Source: Caldilineaceae bacterium
GTDB lineage: Bacteria > Chloroflexota > Anaerolineae > Caldilineales > Caldilineaceae
Length of the DNA: 36,905 nt
Assembly (NCBI GenBank): GCA_023384455.1
Contig: JAHDWH010000036.1
Span: 1 to 36,905, forward strand
Direction: 5' to 3'
Shown here: positions 1 through 8,470 of the stretch, piece by piece
Position numbering within the stretch: the first letter of the stretch is position 1
How the letters are laid out: every line of letters begins with the position of its first letter
The notes under the pieces: generated by a model
What the model was told of the DNA's origin: nothing
The model's input: the letters and a program-made list of their open reading frames with translations, nothing else
Databases searched by the model: none
Position numbers and translations under genes: made by a program

Positions 1-81
1 TTTACTGCGTTCCTCTACTTTAGCACGTGGTCCAGTTATTGGGGTCAATTATAATATTCGAGTATTAACCATGGTCATTTC

Positions 82-333
82 TTGCACGAGTATCGTAAGA
101 ACGGAGGGCTACGGTCTAACGCTGATTTTTCTCTATGGATCAAGAATATAATTGAGCAGCGGGTCGATCTCTTGTTCATTACGCGTGATCTTCAAACCAA
201 TACATTCCCAATCGAGGAAGAGTGGGCACAAGACCATCTGAAAATATTTTCATTGGAATATAGTCAGGAAAACGTGCATATTTGGCGAGTCAATCGTAGA
301 GAATTGATCCGATTGTTCACTCCCAATTCATGA
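82..333 (+). CDS. C-terminal fragment of a probable membrane glycosyltransferase (GT-C/GT39-like), partial and possibly frame-broken
   Basis: This is the 3' end of a gene entering from the left edge. The frame is open from 55 to 333, and the TTG at 82 is only the first possible start, not a convincing one. The 83 residues have the character of the soluble tail of ArnT/GT39-type membrane glycosyltransferases: a strand reading VDLLFITRD, then a segment ending in VHIWRV. The same frame has a stop at 52-54. The next frame is open from 2 to 151 and reads PVIGVNYNIRVLT, which would fit directly upstream of GHFLHEYRKNGG, so a one-base indel near 60-75 is likely. That could be a real pseudogene or a sequence error. 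The family call rests on general resemblance only. Confidence 0.4.
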   Translation: MHEYRKNGGLRSNADFSLWIKNIIEQRVDLLFITRDLQTNTFPIEEEWAQDHLKIFSLEYSQENVHIWRVNRRELIRLFTPNS

Positions 334-443
334 GAGCTTCCATTGCATTAGTTGGGAGTCGATGGGAATCGATATGGTCGTTTTGGACGAGAGAGGACTG
401 TGTGATGTTCCTGCTCCTCGTATCAAACAGAAAAGAGAGATAG

Positions 444-3400
444 ATGGATTTCTTATGTAGACTTCGGAATCGTGTACGACGATTCTCTATCGTCACTGGC
501 GTTTTCGTGCTTCTCGGAGTGATACTAGCAGTTTCTCCAACAGTCGTATTCGCCGATCCGGTACAACCCACCGGGAAAATCGATCTGTCCGGCGTGGCAC
601 CCGTCAAGTTCTCGTCCCCTACACTTGTTGATCTGGACGGTGATGGCGATCAAGAGATTCTTGTTGGAACGACAGATGGTAAAGTGATTGCTCTCAACCG
701 TAGCGGGAATACCCTGTCTCAACTTTGGGCATATAGCACGAGCACTGTGCTGGGCGGTGCTACCATTGTCCGTGGTGCGATCTCTGCGGGCGATCTCGAC
801 AAGAATGGTACGGTTGAGGTCGTTGTTCCTGTTGGTGATATATTCAGCACCAATACATACGGCGGTCTAGTCGTATTGGATGCCTACGGCAATCTACTTT
901 GGTATTATCGAACATACGATCATGTTGGTACGGCTGGTCCGCCGGATGGCTACAGCGATGGCATTATTGGTGCTCCTGCATTGGGCGATCTGGACAACGA
1001 CGGCGATCTGGAGATTGTCTTCGGCAGCTTCGATCACCGCATCTACGTCTTCCACCATGACGGTACCATCGCTGACGGGTGGCCCCAGTTCATCAGAGAC
1101 ACCATTTGGTCGTCTCCGGCATTAGCTGATCTGGACGATGACGGCTTCCTGGAAATCATCATCGGCATTGACACCCATCAGGAAGGTACTCCATTTAACA
1201 CACCGAACGGTGGTGGGCTCTATGTCTATCGCAGCAATGGAGAATTGGTCTGGAAGAAATTCATCAATCAAGTGATCTACTCTTCGCCGGCTGTCGGCGA
1301 TCTGGATGGCAACGGGACATTGGAGATCGTGCATGGTACCGGTCCCTACTTTCAGACGGCGGCAGGGCAAGCGGATGGCCACAAAATCTATGCGTGGGAT
1401 GCCGCGGGCAATCCACTCTGGAACGGCAATACATCAGGTTATACATTGGCAAGTCCTGCCCTGGGTGATATTGATGGCGACGGGAAACTTGAGATAGTAT
1501 CCAACGTTCTCGACCGCAAGGCCTACGCCTGGAATCACGATGGCTCCAGCCTGTGGACCAAAACACCTGTTGACATGTTTGGGAAGACGATGGAATTGGC
1601 AAGCGCACCGGTTCTGGCTGATTACACAGGCGACGGAAAAGCAGACGTATTTGTCAACATCTTCTGGGAAGCGGCTATCCTTGACGGCAACTCGGGAAAT
1701 CAGCTCACTGCCACATCGTTTCCGAACAACCCTGCGCCCGCCTATGTAAGCGGTCACACAGCATCCGACAACTCATCTGCGCTGGGTGATCTGGATGGCA
1801 ATGGAACATTGGAACTTGTCCTCGCCAGCGCTGATAATGCCGGCGGTCATGCCCAGATCGTATTCTGGGACTCACTTGTCGGCAACGGGAAGCCTGCACC
1901 CTGGCCTATGGTCGGTCAGAATCCTCGCCACACCAATCTCTATCCCCACAGGCTACCTCTGGCATCCGAGATCATCGCGCACACCATCCCGGCGGTCATG
2001 AGTCCAGGGGAAAGCCGGGACGTAAGCATCACACTGAAGAATACGGGCACAGAGACATGGACATCAGGCATCAACCGGGCTGAAGACGCGTCCACTGTGG
2101 CGTTAGGTGCGGTGGGGGATGCGGATCCGTTTACCTCGGCTACGCGCCAGCAACTACCAAAAGGAACAACCGTCGCGCCTGGTCAGAGCTATACATTTAA
2201 ATTCGCCCTGAAATCACCTTCTCAGAACGGTTACTTTATCACAGATTGGCGTCTGATAACTGACACCAGCGGTAAATGGTTTGGCGCTACCGCCAAAGTC
2301 AATGTGAAGATAGGGGATCAACCGAATTTGCAGCTTCTGACAATCCAGGGACTGAAGGCCGCCGGGCTTGCCACAGCACCGTTGCCTAATCCGGTGGGTA
2401 ATTTCACCAACTGGCCAGCTGCTCTGATATTGAAGCTGACTACCGACAAGCTAGGCGGCTATCATATGTTCGATAGTTTCGGCGGCCTTTGGTATGGCGG
2501 AAACACATTCCCCCATCGGCCCAAAGGTCCGGTTGCAGACCCACGAGAATTCCTGCTTGGCCCAGATAGTATCTCCTACTACGTGCTCTTGGGAGATGGT
2601 ACAGCCTATGGATGCAATACCGAGACCTGTACTCTGAACTTCACCCCGGCCCCGCCCACCAACATTCAGGCCCGCTCCTTTGCCCTGGCTGTAACGACCG
2701 ATCCCCAGGAGGCTAAGAACGCCCTGGGCGTCTACGTTCTGGATGGCTTTGGCAACGTCTACACTGGCGGCGCGGCGCCGGCCATCAGCAAACCCAGCGG
2801 CTTGCCTGTGGCCCAGGACATCTTCGTGCGCATCAAATTAAAGGCGGACGGCAAGGGCTACTATCTGCTGGACAAGTACGGCCGCATCTGGAATGGCGGC
2901 AGCGCGCCGGCTCTGGCGCCCAACTATACACCAAAGACCGGCGAAGACTGGGCCAGGGACTTCGAGTTGACCGCCGACGAGAAGGGTTTTTACATGCTGG
3001 ACAAGGACGGCAAGGTCTACAGCGGCGGCGACGCGCCCGACCTGACCGTCAATATTCCAGCCAGCGGCCCAGGCATCGGCCGGGATTTGGAGTTGGTGGA
3101 CACCCGCAAGAGCAGTGCACCCAGCGCGAGCTTCACGCCCGATGGCATAGGAATCTTCCACGAGAATGGCGCTACTGGTCCAATCCAGACCACAATCTCT
3201 CTGTCCAACCAGGGCGCAACTGCCTTTCAATGGACGGCCTCGGCGGCCTGGCCTACCCCAGTTCGTATGCCTGTGGTTAAAATTACACCGAACTCTGGCA
3301 CGTTGAATCCGGGCGCAGCGCAGCCCCTAGCCGTGGAAATCTCTGGACTGGATGGCCTATCCAACGGAGTCTATACGGTCGATATTGCGGTCTCAGCCAC

Positions 3401-3500
3401 TGGCGTCACTGGCGGGCCACAGATCAACCGCACAACGAAGCTGACGGTTTTAGTGGTAGACCAAGTCCATTCTGTGAATTTGCCGCAGATCACCCGGTAG
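444..3500 (+). CDS. Secreted FG-GAP/VCBS repeat protein with NBR1-like Ig domain and propeller-like repeats
   Basis: A 1018-residue protein with an N-terminal signal peptide: arginine-rich start, hydrophobic stretch about 17-34, likely cleavage after VVFA near 37. Residues about 60-460 hold eight calcium-loop motifs of the form DLDGNGTLE (one degenerate, DYTGDGKAD), the hallmark of FG-GAP/VCBS beta-propellers. Residues about 505-625 resemble the NBR1-type Ig-like domain (ITLKNTGTETW, followed later by TDWRL). Residues about 629-872 carry repeats built on YxLDxxGxVYxGGxAP, probably a second propeller. Residues about 885-1010 look like an Ig/BACON-type beta-sandwich. The protein ends VNLPQITR with no membrane anchor. 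An AGAGAGA purine run about 10 bases upstream supports this ATG. A hairpin follows the stop. The likely role is extracellular adhesion or scaffolding; no catalytic motif is visible. Confidence 0.85.
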   Translation: MDFLCRLRNRVRRFSIVTGVFVLLGVILAVSPTVVFADPVQPTGKIDLSGVAPVKFSSPTLVDLDGDGDQEILVGTTDGKVIALNRSGNTLSQLWAYSTSTVLGGATIVRGAISAGDLDKNGTVEVVVPVGDIFSTNTYGGLVVLDAYGNLLWYYRTYDHVGTAGPPDGYSDGIIGAPALGDLDNDGDLEIVFGSFDHRIYVFHHDGTIADGWPQFIRDTIWSSPALADLDDDGFLEIIIGIDTHQEGTPFNTPNGGGLYVYRSNGELVWKKFINQVIYSSPAVGDLDGNGTLEIVHGTGPYFQTAAGQADGHKIYAWDAAGNPLWNGNTSGYTLASPALGDIDGDGKLEIVSNVLDRKAYAWNHDGSSLWTKTPVDMFGKTMELASAPVLADYTGDGKADVFVNIFWEAAILDGNSGNQLTATSFPNNPAPAYVSGHTASDNSSALGDLDGNGTLELVLASADNAGGHAQIVFWDSLVGNGKPAPWPMVGQNPRHTNLYPHRLPLASEIIAHTIPAVMSPGESRDVSITLKNTGTETWTSGINRAEDASTVALGAVGDADPFTSATRQQLPKGTTVAPGQSYTFKFALKSPSQNGYFITDWRLITDTSGKWFGATAKVNVKIGDQPNLQLLTIQGLKAAGLATAPLPNPVGNFTNWPAALILKLTTDKLGGYHMFDSFGGLWYGGNTFPHRPKGPVADPREFLLGPDSISYYVLLGDGTAYGCNTETCTLNFTPAPPTNIQARSFALAVTTDPQEAKNALGVYVLDGFGNVYTGGAAPAISKPSGLPVAQDIFVRIKLKADGKGYYLLDKYGRIWNGGSAPALAPNYTPKTGEDWARDFELTADEKGFYMLDKDGKVYSGGDAPDLTVNIPASGPGIGRDLELVDTRKSSAPSASFTPDGIGIFHENGATGPIQTTISLSNQGATAFQWTASAAWPTPVRMPVVKITPNSGTLNPGAAQPLAVEISGLDGLSNGVYTVDIAVSATGVTGGPQINRTTKLTVLVVDQVHSVNLPQITR

Positions 3501-3538
3501 CCCGCAGAACCACTGGCCTAGCTGTCCGCAATCCGCAC

Positions 3539-3587
3539 AAGAATAGAGGACGAAAGACGTGCAGCACATCTTTCGTCCTCTATTCTT
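3539..3587. terminator. 19-bp perfect hairpin, terminator-like
   Basis: Positions 3539-3557 and 3569-3587 are perfect reverse complements around an 11-base loop. The stem lies 38 bases after the stop of the FG-GAP gene and upstream of the ABC-ATPase. There is no clean T-run after the stem, so it may act through Rho or simply as an RNA-stabilising structure. Confidence 0.6.
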
Positions 3588-3597
3588 ATGCCCAAAT

Positions 3598-3627
3598 GTG
3601 ACAAAGTCTCACTGTTTGCGGTACTAT
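3598..3627 (+). promoter_or_regulatory. Candidate sigma-70-type promoter for the ABC-exporter operon
   Basis: GTGACA at 3598-3603 and TACTAT at 3622-3627 are separated by 18 bases. Transcription would start near 3634, leaving a leader of about 50 bases before the ATG at 3685. It sits just past the hairpin, as expected for a new transcription unit. The consensus match is moderate. Confidence 0.3.
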
Positions 3628-3684
3628 TGAGGTGATTATTGTGCGGCGTGTTGGGGTTACTGTTTCTCTATATGGTGTGTTCCT

Positions 3685-5031
3685 ATGGCTGTCTCTGTCC
3701 GTTTTCAAAATGTTTCCAAACGTTTCGTTCTGCATACGGGGCGGTCTCGCACCTTGCAAGAACAGATTCAGGATCTGTTTCTGCAGTCGCACAACCGCGT
3801 GTTGCCGCAGAAAAACGATTTTTGGGCTTTACAAAACGTTTCGTTTGATGTGGAACAGGGACACACAGTCGGTCTGGTTGGTTCTAATGGCAGCGGCAAA
3901 AGTACAGCGCTGAAACTCATCGCGCGCATTCTCGAACCCACCTCCGGCTCGGTCCAAGTGAAGGGCCGGATTTCTGCACTATTGGAGTTGGGCGCGGGTT
4001 TTCACCCGGACCTGACCGGACGGGAGAATATCTACCTCAACGGATCGTTGATGGGAATTGGACACAAACGGCTAAATCGGGTGTTCGATGAGATTGTCGA
4101 CTTCTCCGAACTGGAAAAGTTCATCGATATGCCGGTGAAGCACTTTTCATCCGGGATGTACACACGGCTGGCTTTCGCTGTGGCGATTCACGTGGATCCT
4201 GAAGTGCTGCTGGTCGATGAAGTATTGGCGGTAGGGGATGGCGCGTTTCAGCGCAAATGTATGGAAAGCATCGGAAAGCTGCGCCGAGCGGGCGTCACCA
4301 TTCTCCTCGTCTCCCATGACCTGGAAACAGTCGCCCGGCTCTGTCACACCGCCGTCTGGCTGGACAAAGGGGGGATTCACGCTATCGGAGACGGACAGCT
4401 AGTCATCAATGACTACATCGCCCACATTAACGAACAACAGCGCGCGCTCCTGGAGCGCACCCAGAAACAGGGCGAGGAGAAGGAACATGCCGAAGGTCCT
4501 GCCGAGCAGAACAATAGCGCCACGAATAGTGCTGACGAAACCGTTACGGTTGCGCCCCTTAAAGAAGCGCAAATCACCCGCATCGAAACGCTGGACCGGG
4601 ATGGGAACCCAGCCAAAAGCATTCTGACTGGCAATCCTCTTTATATCCGCATTCATTATACGGCCGACCGCCGCATCGACACACCTGTTTTTGGGCTGGC
4701 CCTGCACCGGGACGATGGAGCGCACGTCACCGGCCCCAACACCCAAGAAGGCGGCTACCCGATTGAGGCGATTGAAGGGGATGGTTTCATCGATTACTGC
4801 CTGGACCGGATCCCGCTCACCGCTGGCCGCTTCTATATCTCCGCTTCTCTTGTTGATCAGACCTGCACATTCTTCTACGACTATCACCACCAAACCCACT
4901 CCTTTGTCGTACAGCCACGTTCCGTCTGGGATCAGCTTGGCGTTGTCAAGTTGGATGGGCAATGGCGTCTACGGCCCTTTGCTTCCCAGAGGCGCAAACC
5001 AACACCTTTGCTGGAGACCAGTAAGCCATGA
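3685..5031 (+). CDS. wzt: ABC transporter ATP-binding protein of polysaccharide export (Wzt type)
   Basis: A 448-residue ATPase that powers export of undecaprenyl-linked polysaccharide through a partner permease (Wzm). Visible motifs are Walker A GSNGSGKST (66-74), the shortened signature FSSGM (154-158) typical of this family, Walker B VLLVDE (174-179) and the switch histidine in SHD (211). After a charged, low-complexity linker (about 255-290), residues 295-412 match the Wzt C-terminal beta-sandwich that binds the modified end of the glycan. The ATG at 3685 puts MAVSVRFQNVSKRF at the N-terminus, as in relatives, although no strong ribosome-binding site is visible. It overlaps the next gene by four bases (ATGA). 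No ABC-2 permease gene is adjacent or elsewhere in the window, which is unusual because the two are normally side by side. Confidence 0.9.
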   Translation: MAVSVRFQNVSKRFVLHTGRSRTLQEQIQDLFLQSHNRVLPQKNDFWALQNVSFDVEQGHTVGLVGSNGSGKSTALKLIARILEPTSGSVQVKGRISALLELGAGFHPDLTGRENIYLNGSLMGIGHKRLNRVFDEIVDFSELEKFIDMPVKHFSSGMYTRLAFAVAIHVDPEVLLVDEVLAVGDGAFQRKCMESIGKLRRAGVTILLVSHDLETVARLCHTAVWLDKGGIHAIGDGQLVINDYIAHINEQQRALLERTQKQGEEKEHAEGPAEQNNSATNSADETVTVAPLKEAQITRIETLDRDGNPAKSILTGNPLYIRIHYTADRRIDTPVFGLALHRDDGAHVTGPNTQEGGYPIEAIEGDGFIDYCLDRIPLTAGRFYISASLVDQTCTFFYDYHHQTHSFVVQPRSVWDQLGVVKLDGQWRLRPFASQRRKPTPLLETSKP

Positions 5032-5852
5032 TACCACCCGATCTCGACTACGCATTTCTCAAATATATTGGAGTGGATCCTTCAGTTGCAGAGAAAGTTC
5101 ATCGTTTCTATTTATCCCACCTTGCCGGATATACGCGTATACTCGACCTTGGCGCAGGTATGGGCGGCTTTGTCAAACTCCTGTGTGATGCGGGAAAGGA
5201 TGCCTATGGGGTTGATTCAGACCCGGGTTGCGTGGCCGAAGCCAGGGCGCTTGGCGTTCCCTTTGTGGACGCTGATATTATTGATCATCTCCGCTCTCTG
5301 GAAGAAGGGAGTCTGGATGCCATCTTCTCCGCTCATCTAGTGGAACATCTACCTTACGACATTGCGCTTGATCTGATTCAACTCGCCTATCGGGCGTTAC
5401 GGCCAGGCGGACGCCTGATTCTCGCTACCCCTGATCCCCGCGGCCTCATCTCCCACCTGGAGTTCTACCACCAACACTTTGGTCACGTAGCCTTCTATCA
5501 CCCCCAACTCCTCACTTTCTTTATGGACTACTGCGGTTTCCAGCGAACCCAGATCGGCGAAAACCCTGATACCAGCCCGGATCGAATAATGCCGAACCAT
5601 CCCCTGGCAAAGCTGGCCCCTCCCCTGCCCGCACCCCTAACCTACCGGGAAATCCTACCGCGCCCGCAGTCTTTTTGGCGGCGGCTGGTCTGGGTTCCCA
5701 AAATGTGGCTGGTGCGCTGGCTTGTCCGTCCCTATACCGATCGATTGATGGGGCGGCTGGCCCAAGACGAACAATTGCTGGCTGCGTACTCGGCGGCCCT
5801 CAACCGGCCCTTTGAATGCTACGCCATCGGTGACAAAGCTGTAGACCCGTGA
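5028..5852 (+). CDS. Class I SAM-dependent methyltransferase
   Basis: A 274-residue protein with the SAM-binding glycine motif DLGAGMGGF (40-48), an acidic ribose-binding position in GVDSD (61-65), and the post-motif SAHLVEHL, as in Methyltransf_11/UbiE-like enzymes. It overlaps the preceding ABC-ATPase by ATGA and the next glycosyltransferase by GTGA, so the three are translationally coupled. Beside a Wzt with a chain-end-recognition domain, a natural role is methylating a sugar of the exported glycan, perhaps as a chain terminator; that role is inference. The C-terminal 70 residues are proline- and arginine-rich with amphipathic stretches and could touch the membrane. Confidence 0.85.
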   Translation: MIPPDLDYAFLKYIGVDPSVAEKVHRFYLSHLAGYTRILDLGAGMGGFVKLLCDAGKDAYGVDSDPGCVAEARALGVPFVDADIIDHLRSLEEGSLDAIFSAHLVEHLPYDIALDLIQLAYRALRPGGRLILATPDPRGLISHLEFYHQHFGHVAFYHPQLLTFFMDYCGFQRTQIGENPDTSPDRIMPNHPLAKLAPPLPAPLTYREILPRPQSFWRRLVWVPKMWLVRWLVRPYTDRLMGRLAQDEQLLAAYSAALNRPFECYAIGDKAVDP

Positions 5853-6862
5853 ACGTCCTTTACCACCTGACCGTCCTGCCCCCGCAAATGCCAGAGGCGG
5901 AAGCGCTCTCTCAGGAGATAGAGGCTCTGCGCCAAACCTATGCGGGCGATCTGATCTATCTGAATCCCAATCGACAGGCCATTGGCCGCATCCCCCGTAT
6001 CTGCTTCGGCTTCCACCGTCTGCTCGAAATACGTCGACGAGAAGCCCGGATCGCTCTCCACCACTTCTACAACCCGGATCCTTTCCCCTTTCCTGTTCTG
6101 CGTTTTTTGCGCCGCCCAATCGTCTATACCGTCAGCAGTGGGTTGGCGGCCAACCAGCCGATCCCTGCTTTTTTTCGACGCCTTGCCTGGGTAACTGTGC
6201 CCGACGAACGCAGCCTGACCCAACTGCGTGCGGCCGGGATTGACAATTCTTCAGTGGTACGGGCCGGTGTGGACATCAGCCGTTTTTCCCACGCGCCCAG
6301 ACCGACCGGGGATGAGATTCGGCTGTTGATGGGTTCCGCGCCCTGGACGGAAGCCCAGTTTGCCAGCAAAGGCGTGGACGCGTTGCTGGCCGCGGCGCGC
6401 CAGGAGCCGCGCCTGCATCTGATTTTTCTTTGGCGGGGGGTGTTGACCAACCAAATGGTGGCTCGCGTGCAGAAATTGGGCCTACAAAAACAGGTGACAG
6501 TATTGAATCGACTGGTCGATGTCAACCAGATTCTTGCCGATGTCCACGCGGCCATTGCGCTGGCCGACGGGCCAGGCATCGTCAAATCCTACCCCCACTC
6601 TCTCTTGGATTCCCTGGCCGCGGGCAAGCCGGTTCTGGTCAGCCGGGCTATCCCTATGGCGGATTATGTAGCGGAGATGGGCTGTGGTGAAGTAGTGGAG
6701 GAGATAACAACAGCAGCGATTCTGGGGTCTGTCGAGCGGCTGCTGGCTGCCTATCCAGCGCGCATGGCAGCAGCGCAACGGGTGGGGAAAAAGGACTTCA
6801 CCCAGGAGGCAATGGTAGAAAGTTACGGCCGCATCTATCGTTCACTGACCGGGGCTGATTGA
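5849..6862 (+). CDS. Glycosyltransferase, GT-B fold (GT4-like), short form
   Basis: A 337-residue protein starting at GTG, coupled to the methyltransferase stop (GTGA). The N-terminal half shows a degenerate GT-B Rossmann domain (FRRLAWVTVPDERS, then SSVVRAGVDISRF). The C-terminal half resembles the GT4 nucleotide-sugar domain, with ADGPGIVKSYPHSLLDSLAAG in the place of the usual E-x7-E segment, so the first glutamate is not conserved. It is shorter than typical GT4 enzymes (about 370-400). It probably transfers one sugar in glycan assembly; donor and acceptor cannot be predicted. It converges with the minus-strand gene, with only eight bases between the two stops and no visible terminator. 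Confidence 0.75.
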   Translation: MNVLYHLTVLPPQMPEAEALSQEIEALRQTYAGDLIYLNPNRQAIGRIPRICFGFHRLLEIRRREARIALHHFYNPDPFPFPVLRFLRRPIVYTVSSGLAANQPIPAFFRRLAWVTVPDERSLTQLRAAGIDNSSVVRAGVDISRFSHAPRPTGDEIRLLMGSAPWTEAQFASKGVDALLAAARQEPRLHLIFLWRGVLTNQMVARVQKLGLQKQVTVLNRLVDVNQILADVHAAIALADGPGIVKSYPHSLLDSLAAGKPVLVSRAIPMADYVAEMGCGEVVEEITTAAILGSVERLLAAYPARMAAAQRVGKKDFTQEAMVESYGRIYRSLTGAD

Positions 6863-6870
6863 GTTCTGCG

Positions 6871-8439
6871 TCAAGCGATGGCTCCCATCTTTTGCAAGGA
6901 GCGGTCGATGGCTGCACCAAAATGGCCGCGATTGAAACGCTGACTGTCTGCCAGCGCATTCCTTGCCATTTTCTGACGCAATGCTTCGTCCCGGATCAGG
7001 CGCAAAGTATACTCCCGCAACTCTTCGATTTGGCTCCACAGAAAACCCGTGCGCCCGTGCTCGATAATCTCCGTCTGGCCTCCTTTACGGATTACCACAG
7101 GCACACAGCCCGACGCCATCGCCTCCACAGTCGTCACGCCAAAATGCTCCAATTTGATCGGCTCTCGCTCCTCGTCCTCGCCAAAGCCCGCCGCGTGCCA
7201 ATAGATTGTGCTGCGGCTGTAAAGATCGACCAATTCGGCAAAGGGCTGGTTGGCATGGATTTCAATAGGGTATCCCTGGGCGGCTTCACGTACACGTTCC
7301 AGATAGCGCTGGTGGATCGGATCATCCACCACCCCCCCAGCCAGGTGTAGCGCCCAGCCGGTCAACCCATCATCCACCAGTTTTTTGAATGCCTGAATCA
7401 TCACCAGGTGCTTCTTATTGTGGGCCGCCACAAAAAAACGGCCCACACTCAAAATCATCTGCTCTTTGGCCGCCGGACGAAACGACTCCACCTCAACCAT
7501 TGGGTAAACGACATCGCTGGAACGGCTCCAATAATTCTTAATCCAGCCCTGGGTGAAGATCGAGTTGGCCCAGATGGCATCATACGTGTCCACCTGTGCC
7601 AGAAAGTTATCGGCGGGCACGTGTTGAAGCCGATCACGCCAACCCGGCAATAGCTTCTCGAAAAGTTGGTGAAAGATGAATGCTCTCGGGTGATTGATCT
7701 GGAAATTCACCAAGCGGAGATAGGGCAGGTCTCGCGAAGTAGCGGCAGTGCGTCCTGGAGTGGAAGTTGGAATTTCATCACTCTCAAATCGGATACGATA
7801 CGATCTCCGGAACTGCTTTGGAAAATCGAGTCGAAACGATTTTGCAGCTTGCGGCGACAGAATAATGTCATGCAAGGGACGGTCATCCAGGCCTATTTTC
7901 ACCTTTCGCTCTTGGGTAGTGGGATTCAACAGGGAAAAGGTAGCTTCCAGTGCAGCAAAACTGGGCGCAATCTCCATTTCTGCATCCCCAGTCAACAGTC
8001 GCACGCCTTGACCGCTATCATACTCAGGCTCGAATATTCCAACCGTTGCCAACTCTACAGCAAGCCAATCATTGAGCAACTTTGCTACCGTGCGTCGGAT
8101 ACGCGCAGCGACTCCCAGGTGGTATTGTGTGGGGAAAAAGATGAGCAGCGCACCGTACCTGGCCTGACACGGAATGTAATAGTTATGGAGCGCATTGACG
8201 AACAGATCGTATTCCTGGGTAAGCGAAGCCAACTGGACGACCGACTGTGTGGGAACAGAGCGCAGGTCAACCCGTGACATATCAAGCGTCAGATGGCGCG
8301 TGATGGCAGAAGCCCCTAATGGGGTATGGGTGATTACCTCGACCTGATGATGATGGCTCAGGTGTTCCGCAATCGCCAAAGCGTGACGATTGCCGCCCCC
8401 CAGGGATGTCAGTTGTCGGATGTAAACGCCTAAGCGCAT
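6871..8439 (-). CDS. GT4 glycosyltransferase with inserted beta-rich domain (paralogue of its upstream neighbour)
   Basis: A 522-residue GT-B enzyme. The N-terminus contains the glycine-rich donor/acceptor loop SLGGGNRHALAIAEHL (12-27). The C-terminal half has ILSVGRFF (329-336) and the retaining GT4 motif E431-x7-E439 in EHFGVTTVEAMASG. Between about residues 140 and 250 lies a beta-strand-rich segment not found in ordinary GT4 enzymes. It aligns along its whole length with the adjacent 529-residue protein (HNKKHLVMIQAFK versus HNKKHLVMIEAFK), so the two arose by tandem duplication. The start is ATG at 8439 with AAGG about seven bases upstream. It is the last gene of a three-gene minus-strand unit, 31 bases after the previous gene. 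The sugar specificity is unknown; the pair may add two successive related residues. Confidence 0.85.
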   Translation of the reverse strand: MRLGVYIRQLTSLGGGNRHALAIAEHLSHHHQVEVITHTPLGASAITRHLTLDMSRVDLRSVPTQSVVQLASLTQEYDLFVNALHNYYIPCQARYGALLIFFPTQYHLGVAARIRRTVAKLLNDWLAVELATVGIFEPEYDSGQGVRLLTGDAEMEIAPSFAALEATFSLLNPTTQERKVKIGLDDRPLHDIILSPQAAKSFRLDFPKQFRRSYRIRFESDEIPTSTPGRTAATSRDLPYLRLVNFQINHPRAFIFHQLFEKLLPGWRDRLQHVPADNFLAQVDTYDAIWANSIFTQGWIKNYWSRSSDVVYPMVEVESFRPAAKEQMILSVGRFFVAAHNKKHLVMIQAFKKLVDDGLTGWALHLAGGVVDDPIHQRYLERVREAAQGYPIEIHANQPFAELVDLYSRSTIYWHAAGFGEDEEREPIKLEHFGVTTVEAMASGCVPVVIRKGGQTEIIEHGRTGFLWSQIEELREYTLRLIRDEALRQKMARNALADSQRFNRGHFGAAIDRSLQKMGAIA

Positions 8440-8470
8440 CTCTTGCCTTCACACTTTCCGGTCTACTGGT

